From Triatoma infestans (lineage: Eukaryota; Arthropoda; Insecta; Hemiptera; Reduviidae), in assembly GCA_011037195.1 (NCBI GenBank), contig JAAEAF010005039.1, positions 1 through 64,000 of the forward strand: 64,000 bases of DNA, written 5' to 3'. Below, one piece after another: positions 32,832-44,186 of this stretch. Made by a program: the position numbers and the translations under genes. The notes under the pieces were generated by a model, which searched no databases, was not told the origin of the DNA, and saw nothing but the letters and a program-made list of their open reading frames with translations. Numbering within the stretch: the stretch's first letter is position 1; each line of letters opens with the position of its first letter.

Positions 32832-33257
32832 ATTATTTTGAAGTGGCACTTTAGAGGGAATCTTATTGTTGCTTTCCCGTGAGAACTTCCTAAAAAATCA
32901 ATACCTACCAGTGTACGTATTTAGGGTTTAGATAGTATTCAAAGAAAATCGTCTAAGCTTATTTCGAGAAAATTGCGAAAAATTGAAAAATACATTCAAT
33001 AAGTTGCACTTCCGGTTGATGAATTTTGTCCAAAACCTTACTGTCAGATGTGTGCTAAAGCTTACATAATTTGAGCTTCTTACAATGTTTTGTTTTGGAG
33101 ATATTTTGTTGAAACACAAACACCCACTATTCGCTACAAAAATTATTTTCGAATTCAGAGGGACATCAAAACTTATAATCTCCAGTCTCGAAGTTCAGTT
33201 TCGAAAATTTGGCGCCTTGCAATACTTTCTCTTACTAACAACACAGTAAGAGAAAGT

Positions 33258-34720
33258 AATAGGATAGTAGTGGTAAAGTTTTACCGCTTGTTAAAAACCC
33301 AACTACTTCACTAAGTACTCAAGTTTTTATCTCTTTACTAACTTAGCTCCTACTTAAGAATATTCGACCTTTTAAACGATGAGAATGTTCGATTACAACA
33401 CTTCATATTATGTTATCGGTAATCTCTCGACAATTATCTCTAATGGAACAAACTTCCTCTTTTTAATTAGGTATTATAAATGTAAACTTTATGTTGATCA
33501 AGAGAATGATTGACAGAATTCAAAACACACAAGATAAACAGATAATATTTGACATTGAAATATATAATTTATTAATTTAACCATCTGTAATTTTAATACG
33601 CTATACATTTTTGAAGTGACAGATATCGTATCTTACTGGAAGATGTTTATAACGCTTGTGCTAGTCCACTAATGAAGTAGTGATTTAATCAGTATGGGTT
33701 GCTTTAACAACAATACCCAGTTTAGTGTTAAATTATGGCTAACTAAACCATACTGTTAGGCATAAATCTAACCCAGCAATGAAGCAGGAAGCTTTACGAG
33801 TGAACAAAGTAACTTTATTCCTTCACAAATTAAACTTCAGCTACTTAGCTACAATACTTACACTTCATCTTCTCTGTTCTTTCTACACTTTCATTCTCAT
33901 TCTCCAGATTTTAACAATTTACTCGAAAAGTCCTGGGAATGGGGGGGAAATGTTCTTTTTAACTTTCACTATCTACATTTTCTGTATTTCTATATCCAGC
34001 TGGGCTATAGGAGGACAACTTACTTGAGAAATAACAAAGGATGAGAAATTTACATTCAAATCGCCCTCCGGCAGAATAAAAACAGCTTCAACCGTTCTTC
34101 CCACTACTCTTCACACTAGCTCATTCTATCCCAACCAAGGGCGCCCTTACTAGATACTCTACTTAAAAGATACATCTCATTAAATCCAGTTTCAATACCT
34201 CTTTTGAATAAAAGATTCTTTTTTTTTCTGAAACTAAACTTTCAAGTCAATATAATATTTCCCATTGGCCGTATTACAATAAGACAATGAAAACGAATTA
34301 ATAATGAATTTTAAACTGTCCTTTATTATAAATTTAAGCAAATTTAATAAGATTGTTTTGTTATGGTTTGTAGCTTGAAAACTGCTTAATTATTTAAGCA
34401 TTCATTTTAATATTAATCACTAGAAATATATTATATATGTGTGTGTGCGTGTGAGGGTGGACACCATCAAAAAAATTTGGTTCTATTTTACTTATAGACA
34501 GAGGAACTAACAGGAAGATTTAGTTCTGTTATGATCTTTTTTTTTATATTCTTGACAACGGTGCCTTGAAGCTAAATTTGGCTTCCTCTCAACTTCGCCA
34601 AAGGAGAGTTATCTGTTATCATGAGATCTTCAAAATGATAAATAACATGGTAGTCCGTTAGTCCATATTCTAAACTAGTTTTAGACAATTTAAAATGCCA
34701 CAGACTATAACTACGGTAAT
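33258..34720. other. Intergenic sequence
   Basis: Short frames only. (TG)n at 34437-34455. I see no LTR ends, TIRs or coding signature. Confidence 0.5.
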
Positions 34721-34784
34721 AATATTGTAGCGTCGTCTTGGCAGCGATTGTGTCTATATTGGTAATTTTCGCGCGCGCCCGCGA

Positions 34785-35051
34785 GCAAGACATCTGGAAG
34801 CGCTGGTGCGAAGAGTACCTGCACATGCTTCAACTGCGTACTAAATGACTTCTTCCGGCCACGAAGATCACTCCCGGCACTGTCGTCCTTGTGCATCAGG
34901 ACAATGTTCCGCCCCGTCAATGGCCCTCGGTCGCGCATCATCACCCTGCATCCCGGCCGCGATTTTATCAACCGCGTTGCGGATGTCCAAATCGCTTCCG
35001 GCGTGATTCTCTGCCCCTTAGCCAAGCTTTGTCCATTACACTCCCAATAAA
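34785..35051 (+). pseudogene. Bel/Pao integrase C-terminal domain remnant
   Basis: Plus-strand translation: QDIWKRWCEEYLHMLQLRTK, stop, LLPATKITPGTVVLVHQDN, VPPRQWP, then after a frameshift LHPGRDFINRVADVQIASG, VILCPLAKLCPLHSQ, stop. This is the integrase tail of Bel/Pao elements (W.RW..EYL..LQ.RTKW, then GDLVLI..DN.PP..WPLGR). The stop is TGA where the family has W. The frame ends about 30 bp before the 3' LTR, the usual spacing. A 224-codon open frame starting at 34891 is partly this frame and partly chance. Confidence 0.87.
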
Positions 35052-35082
35052 TTCTAAAGCCTTTGCTTCAGGGCGGGCGGGA

Positions 35083-35723
35083 TGTTGCATCGTCTTGCCA
35101 AATTGTGTCTGTATTGGTAACTTCCGCGCGCGCCTGCGTCGACCGGCCAGACATCCTATTTCTCCCCTTTTTAATTCTCTTCCGCCAATTCTCTGGCGCG
35201 TTCGCGCCTTCTCTCGCGTCTTCGGATGTTGGTTTCCCCTCCACAGTCACCCCCTTTTTGCTGGTTATTCATCCCTTTACTTCTTTTGTGGTTTGGCTCA
35301 CTTCACATGCATATGTGTATGCGTCATCATTCACTGCCTCTTCATTAAATTTCACCGCCTCCACGGGTGTATAATCTTTCATCTCTGCCTCCAACCAGCT
35401 TCCGAGAGGTCTTATTCGCATCATCGAACGTACGCTTCATTCACACGCACCCCGTACCGTTTCATTCACCAATTGCCTTTCCCAACTTCCTTTTATACAC
35501 ACCCATACACGAACATATTTACACATAACACAAAGGCTCCTTTATACCCTTTTTACGCTTCCTAGCGTCTTTCTCAGCTTCTCCGGCTTAACATACGCTT
35601 CTCATTCATCACAACCGCATCTTCAAGGTAAGCCAATTGAAACTTATTACCTTGTCAATTTTCATAATTGCATGCTTCATTAAGCCCCTCTAACGCTTCC
35701 GAGTTCACGCCTACGCGTGTACA
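35083..35723 (+). repeat. Bel/Pao 3' LTR
   Basis: 641 bp, from TGTTGCATCGTCTTGCC to CTACGCGTGTACA. TGT/ACA ends. Its first part matches 34726-34794. Rich in C and T, with GCGCGCGCC runs near its start. Confidence 0.85.
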
Positions 35724-35779
35724 AATATCATGACGAATATTTTAGGAAATAAATAAATAATCAGCTGGGTAAGTTTTTT

Positions 35780-36792
35780 ACTTTTTCTTACTAATCATAG
35801 TAAGAGGAAGTATTACGATTGAGGAAGTATTGTGAGATTTTCGAAATTAAGTTTTCACCGGAAATACACGTATTGAAGTGTTTTGACTTCAAAAAAATGG
35901 TTTTTAAAAATGGTCGGTATATGTGTGTGAAAAAAAATCTCAAAAATGAAAAGTTGCAGGAAATCTCAAACTTACTATTCCGTTTAAAGGTACTACCACC
36001 ACACAGCGTCAGACGCGAAGATTTCGGGCAAAATCCATTAACTGGAAGTGCCACTTTACTGAAGGGTTTTTTTCAGTCTTTTGTGATTTTATCGAAAACG
36101 GGACCCAACGATTTTTTTTTTAAGTTTGGTATATCCGCTACACACACAAAGAGCTACTATAATTTATTTGAAACATTTCTCCGGGAAAATTTATTTGAGG
36201 TCACTTTTGGCGGAGGAATGGGGTTATGGTTTCCTCTAAAGTACTACTTCAGTTATTACACAAGTCTATCATGTAAATAATATCAATTAAATTGAATATG
36301 TTGTCGAGATCCCGAGTTTGAAGAAAATCGAATGATCGAAAGTGCGCTTTAATGAAAGTAGTTTTTAGTTTTCTGCTATTTTCTCCAAAACGGCTCCAAC
36401 AATTTTCTTTAACCTTGGTAATATATCAACTACACAAACAAAAGGCTACAACTTTTATTTGAAACATTTCTCCGGGAAAATTCATTTAAGGCGGGACTTT
36501 TGGAGGTAGAGCGGGTTTATGTTTTCCTCTGGTATGCTATTTCAAACAATATGTTATACAATTTTGTCAACTAATAATATTAATTAGAATGATATAAATT
36601 GCCGAAATTTCCAGTTTGGAAAAAATCGGATGACCGGAAGTGCCGACTTTACTGAACAGGTTTTTCAGTTTTTTTTGTGATTTTTCTCCATAAAAATGCA
36701 GGCGGTCTTAAACATTAATAAGAATATTGTAAGTGTGAAGAAAATTTGCCATTTCGCAGTATCTGAAACTCGTGTGAGTGTTTCACACCAGA
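35780..36792 (+). mobile_element. HINE-like repeat, complete copy
   Basis: 5' hairpin ACTTTTTCTTACTAATCATAGTAAGAGGAAGT, three subrepeats, and the 3' end GTGTGAGTGTTTCACACCAGA. The 3'-proximal block (ATGCAGGCGGTCTTAAACATTAATAAG, GCCATTTCGCAG) is shared only with the copy ending at 63611, defining a variant subfamily. Confidence 0.76.
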
Positions 36793-36825
36793 TTTTTTTA
36801 GAGAGTGAATAGAATCTATAAATTT

Positions 36826-37053
36826 ATTTATTTATTTATTTCAATTTAAGGCGCGTCAACATCTATGGTCATTGGCACTGGGAGCCTTCTCAGTGCATTG
36901 CCGACCTCCGGACAGTGTTCTCTCGTTACAGACAATACTGTCCACTACACATGCAGAGGCTCCTAGGAAGAAAAAAAATCTAAGGGTAGCACAGCTGGAC
37001 TCGAACCCGGTCCTCCGCGTGGTAGTCCACTTTAACCACTTAGCAAATCCCTT
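36826..37053 (-). mobile_element. SINE with tRNA-derived head, complete copy
   Basis: Minus strand: GGGATTTGCTAAGTGGTTAA (A-box region), ACCACGCGGAGGACC, GGGTTCGAGTCC (B box), CTAAGGGT-type body, GACAGTATTGTCTGTAACG, then GAGAAGGCTCCCAGTGCCAATGACCATAG and GACGCGCCTTAAATTGAAATAAATAAATA tail at 36826-36845. Confidence 0.85.
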
Positions 37054-38529
37054 CCCTATATATATATAAATTTATTGATTATAAATTTAATTGATTATTA
37101 CCATTTTACAAGCTTTGTTTTTAATAATTCTGAAATTATTAAGATGTTATGTAATTTTTGACATACCTATTCTACGAAATAACCTTCATTAATATGCATA
37201 AACTATTTGTCTTCTAAATAACTGAAACAATTCCTGAAAAATTTGAATATTGAACCCCCTTGAGTGAGAAGTGCTTTCATACACTTGTTCAGATGCCACC
37301 TACGCTACTACGTTCGTATAGACATTTCCTGACTTCTTGAATTAAAGTCACATTTCCTCATTAATCCAATTATTAATCTAAATAATTTAAAATTATTTCT
37401 CTATCTGGAACGAATTAGAGGGAGAGAAATGTAAAAGCATATTAATTCTTTAGACCTTTTCTAGCTATCAATCTAGTTTCTTCGATATCAAAAAACAAGA
37501 TTAGTTTGCTGATGAAAGAATGATATTGAAAGGGTTATTCTAAAAACCCTTGTAGGTTGTTTTCTTACCAGGATTCTATCCAACATTTTCCTTGATGTTA
37601 CAAACCAATTTTCCTTGGCATGCGAAAGGGAATGTTCCTTGGAACTTACATTGTGAGATCAAGTTTTTCATTTGTCAATTCTGCGGCTCATTGTAAACAT
37701 TCTTCTCTATCTAGTTTTTCTCTCTTATTTTTAGAAAGATATATATATATATATTAGTGTTTCATGTTTAAATTGTCAAAATGGGTGTTGTATTCGTCTT
37801 TTATTGCACATGGTAACATATTTTAGTAGGTTTTACAGTTAACCTTCTTTTACTCGTCTTACAAGGCCTTCCAACCGCACAAACCCAATAAATGTGTTAC
37901 GGTAATGTACCACAACGACCGTGCCTGAACGGATCCATCTTTCCCTACCATAAAAATGACTGCTTAGAACATAAAGTTTATGTTCGTCGTCCTTATGCTG
38001 TTTATCTTTCAGGCCGAACAGTTGCCACCTTTCAAATGTTGAATAATAACACTATTCAAGGCGCTAATAATTACAGTAGTTGATGTGCAGAAAAAGAAAA
38101 AAAACCTCTTCTATATGCTTATGAATTTTTATTTACTTAACCTTAAATGCATTCAAGATATATATTTTATTTTTCATTTATTTGAAAATTTACAACTGTT
38201 ACGCTTGCATAACCAGTAAACCAAGTAAATGAGATGACTCACACTGACGGTAATAGAGAAATTACCCAGTGGTGACACTCCAAACTATTTCGCTGCGCAC
38301 ACTTCTAAGAGATCACGAGGTCATTGCCGCCACAGCCGTTGAGGAGGGTTATCTGGAATGGATGGTGACTGAAAGTTGATGAATTAATGGATTGTGATGA
38401 TTGGCTAGACGAGTGTGTGAAATCTGCGGTGACGTATTTGTACAAGGTCACTTATAAATGGAATCTGGAAATCGGAATGGATTGTTAGATTAGAAAAGTA
38501 AAACGGACTATTGATTATATAGCGTAGTA
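37054..38529. other. Intergenic sequence with one unrecognised ORF
   Basis: A 63-codon frame at 37892-38083 (MCYGNVPQRPCLNGSIFPY, then YVRRPYAVYLSGRTVATF) has protein-like composition and three cysteines near its start. I recognise no family. It could be an exon or transposon fragment. Otherwise A+T-rich. Confidence 0.4.
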
Positions 38530-38812
38530 TTTTAGGATATCTGGTATTTTTTATCCAGATAGAGCAAATTCACCAAGTTCGTTTAGAGGAGTTCACTTCA
38601 ACGAAATATTTCTGTTACACTCACACTTGTTGGTTGAATATAATGTGGGAATGATAACCACTTTCTAAACAAACTTGGTAAATTTGCTCTGATGATGGAT
38701 GAAAATCCAAAACCGGTAAGAAACAAAACCAATATGCATGAAACGACGTATAAATACCTGATGTTATCCAGCATCGTGGACCCCACCCAGCTTTTCAACA
38801 TTTTAGGATGTA
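38530..38812. mobile_element. Foldback element, subfamily 2 (Q1)
   Basis: Arms: ATCTGGTATTTTTTATCCAG at the left and GTATAAATACCTGATGTTATCCAGCATCG at the right. Inner arms AGAGCAAATTCACCAAGTTCG and AACTTGGTAAATTTGCTCTG are inverted. Only the right core survives; the left core is deleted (ATCCAGATAGAGCAAATTC). Confidence 0.7.
38689..38714 (+). ncRNA. Hammerhead-like motif, subfamily 2, G12 mutated
   Basis: CTGATGA, T, GGAT-GAAA-ATCC, AAAA, CCGGTA. The G of the essential GAA is A, so cleavage is not expected. Stem II remains fully paired. Confidence 0.5.
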
Positions 38813-38834
38813 TTTAATATTGTAATATTTTTTT

Positions 38835-39440
38835 ACTTTCTCTTATGCTCTGAGAGGAAAAAGTGTTTTGTGATCGGCGTCAGATTTTCGAAATTGACTT
38901 TTCTTTCGGTAAATGTTTGCGGTCTCTCATGGGTCAAAAATTATTATTTAGAAATTGAGGTCTATTGGATTTGTGTGTGTGTTAGTCAGCATATCTCAAA
39001 AAAAGGGAAAATTGCAGTAAGTTGAAACTTGGAATTTCGTTTTGGTACTACACCAGGAAGCTGCCCGAAAATTAAGTTTTGGTCAAAAAACAAGAAAAGA
39101 GAGTTTTCAGTTTCTTGCTATTTACTTGAAAATACTACCTCCAACGATTTTCTTTAAATTTGGTATATCAACCAATCATGCAAACAACTCTCAAATTTTT
39201 TATTTGAAACTTTGAAATTCTGGGCAATTTGATTCAAGAAGAGGTGATGACATTAGACCTTTCCTAGTGCCATTTCAATTACATGATACGTTTCTATTGT
39301 CTACATAATAATTTAAGAATTTAATGTTTTGCCAAAAGTCTTTAAGTTTTGAATAAATTTGATACATTTACTTCTGAGCAATTTGATTCAAAACTTAAAG
39401 GAAATTGAACATTCCGATTAAACATTTTCTTTAAATTCAA
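38835..39440 (+). mobile_element. HINE-like repeat, eroded
   Basis: 5' end ACTTTCTCTTATGCTCTGAGAGGAAAAAGT, then GTGATCGGCGTCAGATTTTCG and subrepeat landmarks. The 3' end is lost. Confidence 0.6.
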
Positions 39441-40246
39441 AATTCAAAGAAAGCTTCTAATGTTCATAATATTATTTATTTAGTAGATAGTATTTATTTA
39501 TTTATTTATCTAACCGGAATCTTCAGCTTACTGCTTTTGTTAATTTTTGATATATTTTCTCATACACAACACATACTTGCTAAAAACATAAATATTTCTG
39601 ATGAAAATTCCGTTTAAAAAAGTCACATTAAACTTGGAACATCTTCGATTGGTGAAGCAATTTACATCAAAATAATTTTTTTTACGTAATTAAAAACGCT
39701 CTAGTAATTCTCTAATGAAAGTGTCGTGAGACGTAGCTATTAAAAGTGATCTAATCTTTATGTTAATCTAATATTTATGACTGTTGCAATTTTTGTTTGA
39801 TATTACTAAAACTATGTGAAAAGATTCCATTATCCAAATGTGAGACAGATAATAAAGTACACAACATAAGATAATAATAACTTTAAAGTAGTTATAGTTT
39901 TATATACATATTATACGAATCAATTACTGCTGTGAAAGCATGAAGTCCCCCCTCCCCACCCCCCACCATGTTAATAGCTTGGCACTTTATTCAAAGAAAG
40001 AAAGAAAGAAAGGATTGTACATTCATTCTTTATGTTGTAAAATGTAGATGACAAGCAGGTGGTCTAACTCGGCCTACGCAACCCGACCACTCTTCTTCTT
40101 TTCCTTTCTCTGAAAAGAGTTTCTCAAGAACTGTACCGCCTACTTATATTTAATGTACGCTCTCATACAGTCTGATACTATTTATATATAAACGCTGCAG
40201 ACTCTGCTTTTGTCTGCTGCTTTTTCAAACAACTCACCTAATTTTG
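39441..40246. other. Intergenic sequence
   Basis: TTTA repeats at 39490-39508, an AAAG repeat at 39995-40012. No gene. Confidence 0.5.
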
Positions 40247-40480
40247 ACTTCTCTTACTGTTAGTGAATGTATTACGATTGTGCTAAATTTTCTAATTCGA
40301 ATCTTTTCATTAGAAATACTGTTTCGAGGTCCCCAAAATATGAAACACATGTTTTTAGCGAATGGTCTGAATGTGCCTCTTTGTGTTATGTGTATACCAC
40401 CACCGCATGTGATACGAAGGTTTTTGGTCCATAATTTTTCCCGCAAAATTTTATTTTGGTGGATTCTGGGGAATTTATGA
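40247..40480 (+). mobile_element. HINE-like 5' fragment
   Basis: ACTTCTCTTACTGTTAGTGAATGTATTACG and TCGAGGTCCCCAAAATATG-type landmarks. Truncated after about 230 bp. Opposite short frames here are by-products. Confidence 0.55.
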
Positions 40481-40663
40481 TTTTAAAATATTATTAGATT
40501 TTCTTTTTGACGGCTGTTTTCTGGACAAAATGTAATGACAATAGTTCTATCTGCCTAAGTGCAGATAATTAATTTGTATTCCCGCCACCGCTTCATTTTT
40601 GTCAGAGGCAACTTTGTATATTAAAATTCAAAGTTTAAAGAGAATTGGTTATTTTTATTTTTT

Positions 40664-42142
40664 AGTTTCTCTTACTTCTAGTAACTTCTAGGACCGGAAG
40701 TATTGTAATCGTGACAAATTTTCGATAGCTATTTTTCACCGGCGATGTACGTTTTGAGGGCCCCTGAGTCCAAAAAAATTGTTTTTTTTTATTTATTTAT
40801 TTAGAAATTTATAGTCTGTATTACCCATATACAATGAGTAAATAGGATGTTGAATAATGAAACTGTAAGCTATGAGAATGCAGGAGGAGAGAAACTACCC
40901 AGCGGTAGCACTCTAATCTCGGGGCCCCTGGCGAACAACGTCAAATGGCGAGGTAGATTGTCAGGTAGTGGAGGCTAGAGATTGTACAAAGGGGATTAGA
41001 GCAAAAAGAGAGAGTAGTATGCAGTTTATGATATTTTGTCTTGGCGAATTGTTGTACGAAAGGGATGTTGAGGTCATTATGAAGCGTAAGGTTTGAGTGG
41101 GACGTAGAAAGGAGCATCAACTCTATCTGTCGAAGTCGCTTAGATCAGATATAGGAATGTCTGAATGGTACATAAGTTTGTAGGTTTAACTGAACCCCAC
41201 AATTCAAGTACTTAAGTCCAAATTGGTTTGATTATAGAAATATATATATATCAGTCTTTTGAAGTTCTGTAGATAATTTGGATCGTCTTCAAATAAGTCT
41301 GTAAAGGAGTTTGGACCTTTATTGTCAGCGTTTGTCTTTTAAGTCTTGTGTGGTAGGGTTCCAAGTGAGTCTTTTGTCACTGAAGAGCCCAAGGTAGCGC
41401 ACCAGATCTGTTACAGGGAAAGGATTGTAATTGAAGAAGACTAGACTACAGGAACCCCGCCGGAAAATTTGGTTTTTAAAAAATGATATGTATGGTGTGT
41501 ATGTGAACAGCATAGCTCAAAAACGAAAAATCACAGAAAGTTCATTTTTGGTATTCCGTTTAGATAACACCATGGGTTCTGACAGTAAGTTAACTGTCAA
41601 AATTCTACAACCGGAAGTATCATTTTACTAATGTTTCGTTTTTCACTTTCTTCCGATTTTCTCAAAAATCTCCAAGAAAAATCATTTAAGATGGTTTTTG
41701 GGAAAAAGGCAGGGTTATGATTCCTTTAAAGTGGTATTTTAGTTTATTATACAATTCTTTGATCCAAATAATAATAATTAGAATTAAAAATTGTTATGAA
41801 AATTCGGAGATGGAAGAAAAAAAAATCAGCTGACCGGAAGTGCGTTTTTGCTAAACAGATTTTTTTTTTTTTTTCAGTTTTCTGCGTTTTTCTGAATAAA
41901 AACAACTATGGATCACTTTTGTTTGAAACTTTTCTCCAAGAAAGTCCATTTAAAGAAGTTTAAGAGGAGGTTATGCTTTTCATAAACAAGTCTTTTTTAT
42001 TACATTTACATTTTCATATTGATATAAAATTGAAGACAAGTAACCATTTGGCAAAAATGATAACGTTGAAGAAAATATTTCAGTTATAACTCTATTGACG
42101 TCTAAATAGTAAGACAGAGTCGTGTGAATGATTCACATCAGA
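40664..42142 (+). mobile_element. HINE-like repeat with LINE insertion
   Basis: 5' part 40664-40781 (GTTTCTCTTACTTCTAGTAACTTC, GTCCAAAAAAATTG) and 3' part 41463-42142 (GGTTTTTAAAAAATG, AACAGCATAGCTC, to GTGTGAATGATTCACATCAGA). The two join perfectly in the family order once the LINE is removed. Confidence 0.75.
40782..41462 (-). pseudogene. Jockey-like LINE 3' end with tail, 5'-truncated
   Basis: Left edge TTTTTTTTTATTTATTTATTTAG is the tail of a minus-strand LINE. Translation from 41440 downward gives FNYNPFPVTDLVRYLGLFSD, KRLTWNPTTQDLKDKR, then broken C-terminal sequence (LQSKx-like region lost, LHNDLNIPFVQQF at about 41090-41050). Same lineage as the copy at 62019. Catalytic region absent. 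Confidence 0.8.
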
Positions 42143-42261
42143 TTTTTTTTCATATTCTAGGCATGTCAAAACTGCTTGTACCCTTATGTAAACTCAACTT
42201 TGAAAATTTGATGTGAATGTAATACTTAGTGAAGTTCAGTTTCCATAAAAATGTATGATAT

Positions 42262-42608
42262 TGTAAGGGTGTAGTGAGGAGATGTTGGTTGTTGAAGATG
42301 ATAGATAAATAACACCTTAATATAGGTATAAGATATATAATTGATATATGTAAATATATAACTGACTGTATACCAAAGACTTTACACTAACTGAACTGAA
42401 CTGAACTGACAGACTGACGTGGCTAAACGATATGTACGGAGTGGATGTTTGAGTGTAAGACTGAATTTTTCAGAATGGTTTCTGACTGTCTCTCTCGTAT
42501 TTATATACAACCGAGCCCTCTCCTCTCTCTGTGCGCGAGGGGCTGTTTATGAGTGGTGGGGGTTCACTCGCTAGAGTGGATGAGTGGTGGGGGTTCACTA
42601 CCCCTACA
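42262..42608 (-). mobile_element. Solo LTR, family B, with ATAT target duplication
   Basis: 347 bp with inverted ends TGTAAGGGTGTAGTGAGG and GTTCACTACCCCTACA, flanked by ATAT at 42258-42261 and 42609-42612. On the minus strand, GGTTGTATATAAATACGAG is a TATA-box-like site (42499-42507), followed by GTTCAGTTCAGTTCAGTTAG and GTGTAAAGTC. A 20-bp unit (AGTGAACCCCCACCACTCAT on minus) is duplicated near its start. Confidence 0.83.
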
Positions 42609-42684
42609 ATATGATGTTCTTCATCATTTTCAATGCTACTATGCCGCTCGTTGATAAATGCAATAATAAAAAAAGGGGCGATGG

Positions 42685-43165
42685 TGATCCTAGAATGGTT
42701 CCCGAGCCAGTGCGGCCTGCGCGGCAACGAAGAGGCGGACAGGCTGGCTAAAGGAGGACGCCCAGCCAGATAACTCCGTGGATTTTGGAGATGCTAAAAG
42801 ATTTCTAAAGGCCGCACTCCTAGGTAAAATGGAAGGCCGAGCTTTGTGGGAAGGCCAAGGGGAAGCAGTGGAAGCTTCTTAGCGAGCTTAACGGACTGCT
42901 AACTTCGCTTCTCCCAAGGAAGTAGCGTGATTCTTCCGTGCTTCCGTCTAATAACGGGACACGATTATTTGAACAAGCATTTGTTTAGAAATCGGTGTGG
43001 CACAGCATCCACAGTGAGTGTGAGGCGATTATGGAGATATCTGGTGCTCACATTGGAATTTTCCCAGCTCTCCAAGATGTTCGCCACGAGAGCAAGGATT
43101 TGGACGATTGCTCAAGGCGAGAAACTTCACGAAGGCGCATAGCCGTCGCTGCCAACACGTTCCTA
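42685..43165 (+). pseudogene. RNase H-bearing LINE, C-terminal fragment
   Basis: Plus strand: WFPSQCGLRGNEEADRLAKG, the last RNase H motif with its aspartate in EEAD, then DFGDAKRFLKAALLGKMEGR in a shifted frame, and RLITGHDYLNKHLFRNRCGT near 42947-43005. These are in the order seen at the C-terminus of I/R1-type LINEs. Stops and frameshifts separate them. Both ends truncated. G+C-rich relative to its surroundings. Confidence 0.8.
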
Positions 43166-43290
43166 GCCTAGGGAAAAAAATTAATAATTTTCAATGTCAA
43201 GTTAAATGATGAGTTGTTGTTGGTGGTTGGTTCCGTAGAGCTGGAAAGCATCACAGAAATTTTCCGTGATAGCCTGCTTCATTTTGTGGT

Positions 43291-43329
43291 CATCGGACCG
43301 GTTTCGGGCGTTCGCCTATCTTCAGGATG
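43291..43329 (-). ncRNA. Hammerhead-like ribozyme motif, one-base insertion
   Basis: CATC, CTGAAGA, T, AGGC-GAAC-GCCC, GAAA, CCGGTC, C, GATG. The core is complete. One extra C precedes the 3' strand of stem I and one stem II mismatch is present. Confidence 0.52.
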
Positions 43330-43453
43330 CGTTTGTCAGATAGTGTGATAACACAGACTTGCACAGACCAAATTCAGTTTACACAGAGTACACACACTTA
43401 ACATAGTATGTAAACTAAATTTGCTCTGTGTTATCACACTGTCTGTCAAAACG

Positions 43454-43491
43454 CATCCTGAAGATAGGCGAACGCGCGAAACCGGTCGATG
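43454..43491 (+). ncRNA. Hammerhead-like ribozyme motif, weak stem II
   Basis: CATC, CTGAAGA, T, AGGC-GAAC-GCGC, GAAA, CCGGTC, GATG. Core and stem I intact. Stem II keeps only two strong pairs. Confidence 0.52.
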
Positions 43492-43535
43492 ACCATAGAA
43501 TGAAGCAGGCTATCACGGAAAATGTCTCTGATAAA

Positions 43536-44182
43536 TGTTGAGTGTTTGAGGTGGTGAAAAATTGTTCAGCCACTATTAAAAACGCATCCACTCTTAAATC
43601 GTGGCACTTGATCAAAAAAAGAAAGTCTCAAACTTTGATTCCAAAGAATAGGAAATACAAATAAAAAAACGTCTTTTTTTTTTATTCTACCAGGAATTTA
43701 TTCTTAAACAGATTGAATTTTTTTATTTAACCAAAACAGATTCGGATCAGCATTTGATTCTTTTTTTTTTGCATACCTATTTCTCTATGGTGAAATTGAA
43801 TTTAAACACGTAAAGTCATTAAGCGAATTCACCACTATCCTGGACAAAAGTCAATTTCAATGAAATTGCCTCCATATCAAAATCCAATTATTCCAATTGT
43901 CCTGACTGAAATTCTGATCAGGTTGGGGAAATGCAAAGTACCCTTGGGGACTTTTCTTTATTCAATTCAATTTATATATTTATTTATAGGTTTTTTTATT
44001 ATTTCTTACACTAGTAGCATTGCGATTATTACAAAATTTCGATGATTTTATTTAAGTGGCACAATTATTTAATTATTAAGGGTTTTTTTGCATTAACATT
44101 TTTATAGAAAGCCAAAACTGCTGGGAATTTTTTCTTTGAAAGTTGAAAAATAATATTTTGAATAGTCTGATTTAACTAATAT
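43536..44182. other. Intergenic sequence
   Basis: A+T-rich, T runs, no supported feature. Confidence 0.5.
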
Positions 44183-44186
44183 GTAT

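Larger units (their letters stand above)
30955..33257 (-). mobile_element. HINE-like copy carrying a LINE that carries a solo LTR
   Basis: The left piece (30955-31033: GAAGTTCAAATTTGGAATTC, ATATTATATAAGTGGTAGAACC) and right piece (32832-33257: GAAGTGGCACTTTAGAGGG to ACAGTAAGAGAAAGT) are parts of one minus-strand copy. They are separated by the LINE at 31034-32831. Sequence at the two junctions (CCATAAATT and CCTAAAATT) may be an imperfect target duplication. Confidence 0.6.
34726..35723 (+). mobile_element. Internally deleted Bel/Pao LTR retrotransposon
   Basis: AATAT flanks the element on both sides (34721-34725 and 35724-35728), the 5-bp duplication expected of Bel/Pao. The left end is the first 69 bp of the LTR (TGTAGCGTCGTCTTGGC onward), joined to the end of the integrase frame at AGACATC. 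A G-rich polypurine tract (GGGCGGGCGGGA, about 35071-35082) precedes the complete 3' LTR. The rest of the 5' LTR, gag, protease, reverse transcriptase and most of integrase are deleted. Its G+C is clearly higher than its surroundings. Confidence 0.88.
43208..43535. mobile_element. Foldback element with hammerhead-like arms (P4)
   Basis: Left arm: GTGGTTGGTTCCGTAGAGC, GAAATTTTCCGTGATAGCC, core on minus, AACACAGACTTGCACAGACC. Right arm: TAAACTAAATTTGCTCTG, core on plus, AGAATGAAGCAGGCTATCACGG. Both cores are retained. Confidence 0.82.

Noticed and set aside
33740..34200. Possible LTR starting TGTTAGGC near 33752
   Set aside because: I could not find a matching end, target duplication or second copy.
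34891..35565. 224-codon ORF as a host protein
   Set aside because: It begins in the Bel/Pao integrase frame, leaves it by frameshift, then runs through the 3' LTR. No coherent protein.
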